Shown here piece by piece: positions 36,601 to 45,300 of a stretch of 64,000 nucleotides of DNA; position 1 is the first letter of the stretch; each line of letters opens with the position of its first letter. Source of the stretch: Centroberyx gerrardi (lineage: Eukaryota > Chordata > Actinopteri > Beryciformes > Berycidae); assembly GCF_048128805.1 (NCBI RefSeq), contig NC_136001.1, positions 7,035,001 through 7,099,000 of the forward strand, read 5' to 3'. The notes beneath the pieces were generated by a model. The model was not told the origin of the DNA and did no database searches. It was given only the letters and a program-made list of their open reading frames with translations. A program made the translations under genes and the position numbers.

Positions 36601-37247
36601 GTGACATCTAGTGGTCAAGCTGTAATTGCTTTTAAAAGATTAACAGACAAATTCAACTTTAAAGCTAAAGCAAGCACACATCCCACTTCTTTCAAGAACA
36701 CCAGCGGTTCTCAATCCTGCTGCTGGTTTTCTATCCCACCAGGTAGTTAACTGCCTCCCAGGTGTGGATCAGTGGCTGACTTGATGAATAAAAACCAGCA
36801 GAGCTCTGGGTGCCGAGGATCAGGATTGAGAACCACTGAACTAGACCACACATTTTTTCCAGGAAATTAACTTTTTCTCATTTCAGTATCTCAGCTCATT
36901 TCAGTATCATCATCTTGTGTTGCTAGTCCCTTTACCTTGTCTATGAAGCTCGCGAAGCGGTTGTTGAGGCTCTTGATCTGCTCCTTCTCGTGGGCTCGGC
37001 TCATGGACAGGTTGGGGTCGATCTCCAGGTTGAGGGGAGCCAGCAGGCTCTTGTTGACGGACAGGGAGGCCAGCGGGGCACCCAGGCCGTGGTGATTCCC
37101 GTTGGTGCCCGCGTACAGAGAGCTGCTGCTCAGGGAGATGCCGCTGAAACCCCCCGGACCCGGGCCGAACCCGCTCAGCCTCCTGGTCCCGCTGCTGCCC
37201 CGGACTGAGCTGCTGGAGCTGATCCGCTTGGTACGACTCAGACTCAT
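24490..37247 (-). CDS. Type II (K8-like) keratin, complete, 10 coding exons
   Basis: Intermediate-filament protein of epithelial cells that pairs with a type I keratin. Exons: 36936-37247, 31601-31809, 30605-30665, 30125-30220, 28887-29051, 28473-28598, 27609-27752, 26003-26079, 25634-25680, 24490-24596; 1,344 nt, 447 aa. Exon sizes 209, 61, 96, 165 and 126 are the standard type II set. Seen: Ser/Gly-rich head (1-85), helix start [20 protein letters not shown], helix end [13 protein letters not shown], and a short tail ending [14 protein letters not shown]. The type II assignment rests on [12 protein letters not shown] and the exon sizes. The expected 221-bp exon is split 144+77 by an extra intron. 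The gene lies outside any keratin cluster visible here. I cannot name the exact paralogue. Confidence 0.95.
24601..24840. repeat. GA-rich low-complexity tract
   Basis: AGAGAGAGA with GGGAGAG variants, beginning 5 bases beyond the keratin last-exon acceptor; in the transcript it is the pyrimidine tract of that intron. Confidence 0.9.
25634..25680 (-). CDS. Keratin exon 8 (tail start)
   Basis: 47 nt (about 35 in mammalian K8). Encodes [15 protein letters not shown]. Acceptor TTCTGCAG, donor GTAAGT. Phase fits both neighbours. Confidence 0.88.
25722..25926. mobile_element. hAT-type MITE with about 85-bp terminal inverted repeats
   Basis: CAGGGGAAGGCAACCGT at the left and its diverged reverse complement ending CCCTG at the right fold back over most of the element (shared AACACTACAGCAGCTGA-type core). 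Flanks CTGGAGAC and CTGTAGAC form an 8-bp target-site duplication with one change, as expected for hAT elements. It lies in the keratin intron between exons 7b and 8. Confidence 0.82.
26003..26079 (-). CDS. Keratin exon 7b (3' part of the canonical 221-bp exon)
   Basis: 77 nt. Encodes [20 protein letters not shown] and EGEED, the helix termination motif. 144+77 equals 221, the size of the uninterrupted family exon. Acceptor CCGCAG, donor ACAG|GTGAGA. Confidence 0.96.
26200..26650. repeat. Dispersed repeat, copy A
   Basis: Shares CATTTGCTGCCATTCATT, CCAG-ATGAAAAACAAC and TTTGTTAGC-GGGACAGCAG with 40,195-40,885. Class unknown. It lies in the extra keratin intron. Confidence 0.7.
26870..27600. 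repeat. CCTT-rich polypyrimidine tract
   Basis: About 730 bp of TTCC/CTCC-rich sequence on the plus strand, filling much of the extra keratin intron. It gives spurious long frames on both strands. Confidence 0.93.
27609..27752 (-). CDS. Keratin exon 7a (5' part of the canonical 221-bp exon)
   Basis: 144 nt. Encodes [20 protein letters not shown] and [14 protein letters not shown]. The acceptor is preceded by a run of about 14 C. Donor CAG|GTGGGT in phase 0, where type II genes normally have no intron. Confidence 0.95.
28428..28470. repeat. (GT)n microsatellite at the keratin exon 6 donor
   Basis: About 21 GT units ending at the donor dinucleotide; (CA)n in the transcript. Confidence 0.95.
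28473..28598 (-). CDS. Keratin exon 6
   Basis: 126 nt. Encodes [20 protein letters not shown] and [19 protein letters not shown] (coil 2). Donor CAG|GTACAC runs straight into a (CA)n in the transcript. Confidence 0.97.
28887..29051 (-). CDS. Keratin exon 5
   Basis: 165 nt. Encodes [40 protein letters not shown] and [11 protein letters not shown] (L12 and coil 2). Confidence 0.97.
30125..30220 (-). CDS. Keratin exon 4
   Basis: 96 nt. Encodes [20 protein letters not shown] and [12 protein letters not shown] (coil 1B end). Donor GAG|GTAGAA. Confidence 0.97.
30556..30599. repeat. (GT)n microsatellite near the keratin exon 3 donor
   Basis: About 20 GT units, 4 bases from the donor; (CA)n in the transcript. 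Confidence 0.95.
30605..30665 (-). CDS. Keratin exon 3
   Basis: 61 nt, the usual type II size. Encodes [20 protein letters not shown] (coil 1B). Donor AAG|GTCAGC. Confidence 0.97.
31601..31809 (-). CDS. Keratin exon 2
   Basis: 209 nt, residues 105-174. Encodes [19 protein letters not shown] and [20 protein letters not shown] (coil 1A, L1, coil 1B). Acceptor GCCCAG, donor AA|GTAAAT. Confidence 0.97.
33835..33985 (+). mobile_element. SINE fragment
   Basis: CCCTTGAGCAAGGCACTTAA followed by a GGTAAATAAAGATACCTGA-type tail is the body and 3' end of a teleost tRNA-derived SINE. Confidence 0.6.
36000..36175 (+). mobile_element. tRNA-derived SINE copy
   Basis: AAGGTCGCAGGTTGGATCCC (B-box-like) and then CAGCCCTTGAGCAAGACCTT, consistent with the same SINE group. 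Confidence 0.6.
36702..36838. mobile_element. Small hAT/Charlie-like foldback element
   Basis: CAGCGGTTCTCAATCCTG at the left and CAGGATTGAGAACCACTG at the right are near-perfect inverted repeats matching the CAGTGGTTCTCAA hAT-Charlie terminus. Flanking 8-mers agree at only 5 of 8 positions. Confidence 0.7.
36936..37247 (-). CDS. Keratin exon 1 (head and coil 1A start)
   Basis: ATG at 37247-37245, residues 1-104. [20 protein letters not shown] head with [12 protein letters not shown], then [19 protein letters not shown], the helix initiation motif. Donor AAG|GTAAAG. Confidence 0.96.
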
Positions 37248-37628
37248 GGTGGATGGAGAGAGATGGAGGGATGGAGGGAGAGTGAGAGGTGCTGAGCGAT
37301 GGGGAGACAAAGGGATGGAGATGTGGACGGATGGATCAATGGATGGATCGATGGGAGACAGAGTGGAGAGACTGAGATGGACGGATTGGGAGATAAGACA
37401 AACCAGTGGAACAGAGACAGATAAGGAAGGAGAGATGAGAGCGAGAGAGACAGAGGGAGGCAAGGGAAGAAGAGGGACAGCTGTCAAGATTAAGGAGAGG
37501 GAAAGAGAGAAGAGTTTCGGCTCAGGACAGAATGAACGAAACAGCAAGTAAACAAGAGAGAGAGTGAAACAGGAGCGTTGGAGAATGAAGTGTCTGCCCA
37601 CAGTGAGCTGTCTCAGGTGACTGGGTGG

Positions 37629-37638
37629 CCTTTTAAAG
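37629..37638 (-). promoter_or_regulatory. TATA-like element of the keratin promoter
   Basis: Minus strand CTTTAAAAGGCC lies about 385 bp upstream of the keratin ATG. It is a plausible TATA box, implying a 5' leader of about 350 nt, if no 5' UTR intron exists. Confidence 0.4.
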
Positions 37639-37649
37639 CTCCCCAGGGT

Positions 37650-39360
37650 GGAGTCAGGAGTCAGGAGAGGAGGGGAAGAGAGGAGGAGGAGAAAACTGAG
37701 GTGTCACATATCAAGGGTTTGGGATTTTTAGGGAGAACTTGGGGAAAATGACTTACCCAGTTGCTGTCCTCCTTAAGTTTACACAAATAAAACATCGGGT
37801 ATCAGTGTGGGCAGCAGATATTTGGTGGTGGTGAATTTATTGGACTGTAACTTTCTGGCCAAGCGGCAAAGCCGGAACTCGCCATAATTTCCCCCCTAAA
37901 AAGTTGAAAATAAATGTAATCCTCACCGTAACCGTGACCTCAAAGCTTTTTGGAGATCTTGAGCCTAAACCAAACCTTGAATAGAGATGAAAAAAGTATT
38001 CATCTCTGTGTTTTTTGGCTTTTTGGCCCGGTCAGAAAGTGAATACCCTCTAAGAGTGGGCGGAGGGAAGTAGGTTGTCTTTGCTTTCTAACTCTCATCC
38101 CTAGTGTACATCGACCGATGGATCAGATGTGGCAGAACCTGTTACACATCCCATAATACTAATAATAGCATTGTTCTCATCTGTCCTGTCTCCTCAGGGG
38201 GAGGACCTTCTCTTCTACACTCTTCTTTTCTTCTCTTGTCTCTCTTCTCTTTCTGCTCTTGTCTTCACTCTTCTCTTCTCTTTTCTCTGTCTGCTCTTCT
38301 CTTTTCTTGTCTTTCTGCTCTTCTCTTTTCTCTTCTTTCTGCTTTTCTCTTCGCTTCTCTTCTCTACCAGTGAAAAATCTTCCACCACTCCACTCCATGT
38401 CTACATAAACCACAAGATCATATGAAGGCTTTCATCCCAAACTGCTGTATATCCAATATATTGTTATTTGAAAAATCTTTAGTTGAAATTCCTCACTCAC
38501 TAGATGAAAAATATTTTGTATATAATCAGTGATGTAGTCCTGAATAAAAAGATGGGTAAACTTTGACCTTCAGTCGGTGATCATCATATGGTAAACAATC
38601 ACCAATATAAATTATATTTCCAAAAAAGTATTATTTTTATATATATATACTTGCTTCTCTATTCTCGTATAACTTTGATATCAGCCTAAAAAGGAGGGTA
38701 AAAGTGTTTATACCTTGTAGACAAAAGGCCTGATCTGCCTGTGTCAGTTGTTCTTATTTTCACTGTAATACCTCAGGCTGGTCAACCAGGGAATTGATCT
38801 GCCTCCACACCCTGTACGTGTGTGTGTGTGTGTGTGTGTTTGTGTGTGGTGCCCTAATCCAGATTTGAAAACCATCCTGATGACATCACAGTTTCACAGT
38901 TTAAAGATACAATCAGGATTTATTTCAACATGTACATTTTGGGCATGTTCATATATGATCATAATGAATATGACTTGCTGATGGAGAATAACCATTTTCA
39001 AACTTTCTTAGCCTGACACAATTCAAAATAAATGTCTGTTTTACACAAAATACATCCATATTACATTCTGCTGTCATGTGCTCAAGTCTTCCAGAGTGGA
39101 AAACATCTTAATTATAATGTACAACTAATTAAAAAATTCAGCAGTGGGTTGTCAGTGTTCTAAATGTTAACTGTCTTTGTCCATAGGCATAATATGAATC
39201 CTTAGATTCATTAGATATTCTGAGTAGCACTGCCCATAAGGAGCAAAACTGTGTTGTTAAGCAATATTAACCAAAACTGTTTAATAATACTGTCTGTCAA
39301 TTAAAATGATTAGTTAATGCAGGATCTTAATCCTCTAAAGTCTCTGTGAGATTTCCCATG
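37650..39360. other. Intergenic region between the keratin gene and dnase1l4
   Basis: A CT-rich tract lies at about 38,190-38,370 and a (GT)n at 38,818-38,848. AATAAA on the minus strand at 38,919-38,924 could end dnase1l4 transcripts. Nothing else recognised. Confidence 0.6.
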
Positions 39361-39362
39361 TG

Positions 39363-39511
39363 TCATTTCTCCAGACGTCTTCTCTTGGCCGGTGTCTGGG
39401 ACGCACAGGAAGACTGCACCCTCTTCCTCTGTGGTGTTACATTCTGCCTGTTCCTCTGCAGTCCTCCTGGGACACCCTTCTTCATCTGCTTCTTCTGCTT
39501 CTTCTGTGGTC
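39363..39511 (-). CDS. dnase1l4: dnase1l4 last coding exon
   Basis: 149 nt. Acceptor CTAACAG keeps the frame. Encodes [17 protein letters not shown] and [10 protein letters not shown] and then TGA at 39365-39363. PAKRRRL resembles a nuclear localisation signal. Confidence 0.88.
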
Positions 39512-42348
39512 CTGTTAGAGTTGAATTTACAATAACAGAAACAAAACAGAAATGTGCAGGTGAGACAGAGGAACCCCTGGCATGCTTGGGTTAGGGGATA
39601 AACCTCCCCTAAAAGAAGAGAAGCAGATACTTGTATAGTGTAATTGATATATGATATCAGTGTCTATAATTAAACACCAGGAAACATTGTGGTGGCTATT
39701 TTGCATCCCTGCTCGTAAGTATTTGGTTTCATCAATTTGTGTATGCAAAATGGAGCCAGTGAAAGCAAAAACGTAAATCATTGATACAATGTCAATGAAA
39801 CAAGAAAGAAAGATACCTTTCTTCTTTGTTGGTCCTGTGACTCCCATCTCAAACGGTCCTGCTAGGGCATTCCTCCTCTCTTGTGGTCCTGGACTCTTCT
39901 TTTTCGTTGGTACTTGAGCGCACTTCTTCTCTGCTCCTGAAACTGCCTTCTTCTTCATTGGTCCAGGGAGTGTCTTCTTCTTTGGTGCTTGGGGCACACC
40001 CAACTTCTTTCGTCCTTTACACCTCAGCCTCACCTCCACAGGGTAATGGTCACTGATGCTGAGAGCCTGGGACACACAATAAAGTCACATCATATCATTT
40101 TTCATTGTGATTGTATGTGTCCTTGTATAAATGATCCATGTTTCCATTCTTGCTCTCTGGTGTCTGCACACAGTCACCATAGTTGGAGATATCAGCGCTC
40201 GTTTTCCTCCTTCAGAAGAAGACATTTGCTGCCATTCATTGTTATCCAGCATGAAAAACAACTTCAACAACTTTTTATTTTATTTATTTATTTTTTCATT
40301 ATTACTACTATTTCCTATTATTTATTGAGGGTGTGGGGGTGGGGTACGTACAGGGGATGTGGGATGTGGGGATGGGTGGGGGCGGGAGGATAATATGGGG
40401 AAAAGTTATGAGGACACAGAGGGTTAGCCATCAGATTACATTTCAGTTGTATTTTCATATATTTATAAATTCTGTGGGTGATGGCGGGGGGGAGGAGGGA
40501 GGGGTAAGGGGGGAAATATGTTTCTCTTTAAGGAAATGTAAAATGCCAATGTAAAATGTCTGAACACCCTTCTATAGAGAAATTCAATAAAAAGTTGATC
40601 ACAAAAAAAAAAATTCCACAGAGCGAGAGAATCAATCAATCAAAGGAAACAAAAAACTTTCTATTTTCTCCTCATTTTATTGTTTAATTCATTAATATTT
40701 CATCTTATTTAGGCAGTCTTTGTTAGCCGGGACAGCAGCCACGACACGACAAAACGACAAAAACAACAAAAAACGAGTAAATGTTAAAAACTCTAATTAT
40801 ATGTGGAATGCATTGCAAAATGATTGTGGGAAATGTAAACTAGACATAGACAAAAGTAAATGGACTTTAACTCTAAATGACATTGTTAAAGAGAGATCAC
40901 ATTTCCCCTGTTCTGGTGTCCCTTCATTGGCTTCCTGTTCGTCAAAGAATTGATTTTAAGGTTTTATTAGTTGTTTTTAAGGCCCTTAATGGTCTTGCCC
41001 TGTCTTTTATCTCCGATCTCCTACACCCCCGTGTTTCCTGCAGGTCTCAGACTGAAGTGTAAAGGGGATCGAGCTTTTGCCGTTGTGGCCCCTGTAAAAC
41101 ACTGTACCCCCCAGTATTAGACTTGCCGCTTCTATTGGCACCTTTAAATTGCATCTTAAAACCCGCCTCATTTCTGTAGCTTTTGATTCTGTAAGATTTG
41201 CTTGTTTTTTTTTTCTTTTTTCATGTTTTGTATATACTTGTACAGCACCTTGGTCGACGAACTTGAACTTAATGTATTTCTAAGACACATGGATGCTGCT
41301 TTAAACTCCACTAGAGCGCAGCATCAGCAGCTGTTTGTTTCAAACAGTCTTACCGTGGCATCAGACAGGCTGAAAGCTTTCTGGAAGTTGAAAGGCTTGG
41401 CTGAGCGGGGGACGATGGCTTTCAACATGGCTTCTCCATACAGAACGATCCTGTCGGCAGAAAATACAATCGCATGCTTCAAAATACAATCAAGAATTTA
41501 TTCGGCCATCTGAATTTATTGATACACTCAAATATACTCTTGAAGACTTTGACATGTAGATGGAGAATGAGCTTTTTAGTGCTTTCTTCGTCAATCATAA
41601 CTCAGATTAAAGGTGTTTTACTGTCGCATTTACAAATATAACAAAATACACATAAAACTCATACTTTTCTATCATGTAAAGTCTGTCCTTGTATCAGCAC
41701 CAATTCACAAAATAAGACATTAAGATGTGTGTGTTACCTGTCATAGGTGTGGTCATTACAGTTGTGAGCCGTGGTGTCGACATCATCACCTATCAGCCAA
41801 TGGTAGTTGAGATTAGAGCGGATGCGGATCTCCCCCATGCTCCTCTTGGAGATGTAACGTCCGTCTGCATTAAAGTCCCCCAAGATCATAATGTTCTGCA
41901 CAGACAACAACACCAATATCTTCACCACCACCATCATCATCATCAACATTAACAGCAAGAGTAACAACCAACCATGTTTAAGTCCTTCAGGGTCATAAAT
42001 AGACACAAAATACTGATAATAAATGTGATTTATATGCATCTTTCTCATGGAGTCAAAGCACCAAACCTACATCAGTTTTCCATTTTCTCCTGACGATGTC
42101 GACCACGTCATGCAGCTCGTCCAGCTCCTTCTCCGAGTCCACCGGCTTAGTGTGGACCGGGACCAGAACCAGGTCCTTCACCACTGTACACACACACACA
42201 AACACACATGCAAACACGCACACACACTTTTGTTTAGGTCACGTAGGCCTGAAAAAGCTCATGGAAGAAACCTAGACCCTCAGTCCAGCCCTACTGTAAC
42301 ATACACAAATGAACAGCATGATTACACACACAGTGATGAATATACAGG

Positions 42349-42387
<39 letters not shown>

Positions 42388-45300
42388 ATTCAGTGCCACA
42401 CCCGACCTCTCTCAGACAGCCTGTCTACTCCCTCTATCTTGCCGTCTATCCTCCCGTCCCATTCCATCCATCATTTTTCTCTTTCCCCCGCTCTCTTTCC
42501 TGTTCCTCCCCTATGTCTCTCTCTAAAATACCAATAAATAAATGGGATTTATCATACATTATCAGTCTCTGTGTGTCTATGATCCTGTGTCTGTGATCCT
42601 GTGCCCTAAACTCTCTGAAATTTGCCTGAAATTGGCTGTGGGTGTGGCCAGTGGTGAGCTGGTTGTGGCTATCAAGGTGTCAGCCACAGAGCAGGGAAGC
42701 CGTAGCAAGAACAACAATGGAGGACAGCAGCAGGAGAAAAAAAGAACAGCGAAGCTAAACGTTCAAAAACACAGTGAACATCAGTGTTGCTTTTATTGCA
42801 GATTGGCTACATTCGCTGTCTGCTTCTTCAGCACCTGTGGCTACATGATGGATGAGTGACAGGGAATGGAGCGGGAACTTGCCCAACTGATGGAGAGGAG
42901 GGAGGGACTAACGATACACTTCCTGCCTCAAGGCGAAAAGTTGCTTATTGTAGCTTTAAGATGCCGTCCTCCATCTAGATGCCCAGATGCCCCTTGTGTC
43001 TCAGACCAGCAGGCTCAGCTGGTCCTTAGGTCCTTTCAGCCGGTTGTTGCTGAGACCAATAGCAAGTTTAGAAATAATGGGTAATGTTGGGAACTAGGTG
43101 TAAGCCTTAATTTAGGTACAGAGTAGAGCAGGTGAATGCAGAAATCTCTGCAGTGCGTGCGCCGAGGCTGTTCACTTTATTTCACTCACTACTATTCAGG
43201 AACCTCTGCTGATATTTACTAGTCATATTATGCTTCAGTAAGGCAGAAATGTGACACATATACCCTTTAATGCCCATGCAAAGTCTAAACCCACCGATGT
43301 ATTTGCCACAGTCAGAAACACCTACTGTCTGTTCTACTGCAGGTTTGTCCGACCTCCCAGAAGTCATAGGCTCCTATTGTTTTTTAAAATCCATTAAAAA
43401 CTGCTCAGAGACATAACGCTGCATTGACGAATGTAATCCATCATTTTAAATAACACGTGTATTTTATTTTTTAACACAACTTAATAAGGCCACAATCATT
43501 GCAGCTGCAATCGTATCAAAAGTAGTTACATTCTACCTGAGAGGAGATTCACCACTTTGTTTACTTTCAATGTTACATCTGGATTATGAGCGTCCCCTGG
43601 CACAGTAAGTGTAAATGAGTAAAAAATGATTAGGTGTGAATGGGGCTACATAGCTGAAGCTTTTTGCAGACTGTGCGATTGTAACCGTCTTTTGCGTTCA
43701 CTTTATGTCAGACGATTGGAGAGAAGTAAAATCTTGATTATCAGCCTGTCAGACTGTAGGCTACATATTAAGGCCGTTCCATGGATTGGCTGATCTTGAC
43801 CTTGTCCCACTGAATGAACAAAGACTGCTAACCATCTTTGAAGACAATTTCCCAGATGTGAAAAATGTGTCTGGGACGGCAATAAGATGGACAAAATGGC
43901 ACAGTCTGCAAACACCTTAAGCCTGTTCATGTGAATATGCAGCTGTTGTTTTGAAATGAATTCAGCTCCAGCATCTCCTAATACCATAGCTTGCATGACC
44001 ACTTACTGACCATTTTCAGAGATTTTTTTTTCGCTTATTGGCCAAGCGGTCTCAAATTAAAAAATCAACATGGAAGTGTTGTTGTGACGGTATTGCGGTT
44101 CCAGTAGCACCTTTGGCCGACCGGGCCAATCTGAAAGCGGTTTTCCTTCTGCTGCACCCGCTCTGATTCTGCCTTGTCACTGCCACCAGTGTGCAGTAAT
44201 GGAAAAAGTTAAATAGTCCCCCCCATTAAATGTAATAATTAGCTGCTGATGATAAAAATAATCAAACAAAGCTTTTGAACAGAATAAATATAGAATACAT
44301 GTATACATGTAATAATACATGTATATAATATACTTTTGAAACACTCAATATTATATTATATAATATTTTAAAATGATGTCTCATTGATGCACCATCATAG
44401 TGCACTAGGCTGTAAATTCAGCATATTAAAAAGCAATGAACAAAATAATATATAACCAACAAAGTAATATGTAGATTAATTTTTTTTATTTTATTTTGAA
44501 GAGGGAAACAGATGGAGGTAGATGGTTATATGATGTTAATCTCCACTGTAGTTGTTATCATCCTCTTCTTGTTCTTGCCAGGCGTGCAGGACAGAAGTTT
44601 CCGGAGTCCTCCGAAAATCTTCTGATACCATTCTGTTTTTTTAATTTCTCTGGCTGTGGGTTTGAACAGTGACTTCAGCTTAGTGGTCTTACTGTTCAGG
44701 GTCAGGCATGAAGGATAGAAATTTCCAGAAGAATCTCCTGAAGCATCGTCCTCTTCCGTCTGTTTTCTCCCTCTGGCTGGGAGCTTGAACAGTGACGTCC
44801 CAAGCAAAGTCCTCAGCAAAGTAAACTTCAGCATGGTGGTCGTCCTGTTTGATGTCAGGTGTGCAGGTGAGAGATTTCCAGAGGCCTCTGAAAAATCTCC
44901 TGACACCCTTCTTCTTCTTTGCCCTCTTGGTTTTATCACTGAAGGCCGAAGCATCGTCCTCTTCCATCTGTTTTCTCCCTCTGGCTAGGAGCTTGAACAG
45001 TGACATCCCAAGCGAAGTCCTCAGCAAAGTAAACTTCAGCATGGCGGTCGTCCTGTTTGATGTCAGGTGTGCAGGTGAGAGATTTCCAGAGGCCTCTGAA
45101 AAATCTCCTGACACCCTTCTTCTTCTTTGCCCTCTTGCCGTGGGCTTCATCACTGATGTCTGAAGCATCGTCCTCCTCCTGTTCGATGCACGTCTTTTTT
45201 TTCTCCCTCTGGCTGGGAGCTTGAACAGTGACGTCCCAAGCGAAGTCCTCAGCAAAGTAAACGTCAGCATGGTCGTCTTCAATATCAGGCGTGAAGGTCA

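Larger units (their letters stand above)
31810..36935. other. Keratin intron 1
   Basis: 5.1 kb with no exon recognised. It contains SINE-like pieces at about 32,780-32,890, 33,835-33,985 and 36,000-36,175 and a small hAT-like element at 36,702-36,838. The remainder is AT-rich with no clear feature. Confidence 0.65.

Noticed and set aside
37252..37601. Upstream extension of the keratin frame to 37,601
   Set aside because: The upstream part is low-complexity leader sequence; [10 protein letters not shown] is the typical keratin start and the upstream part has no family similarity.
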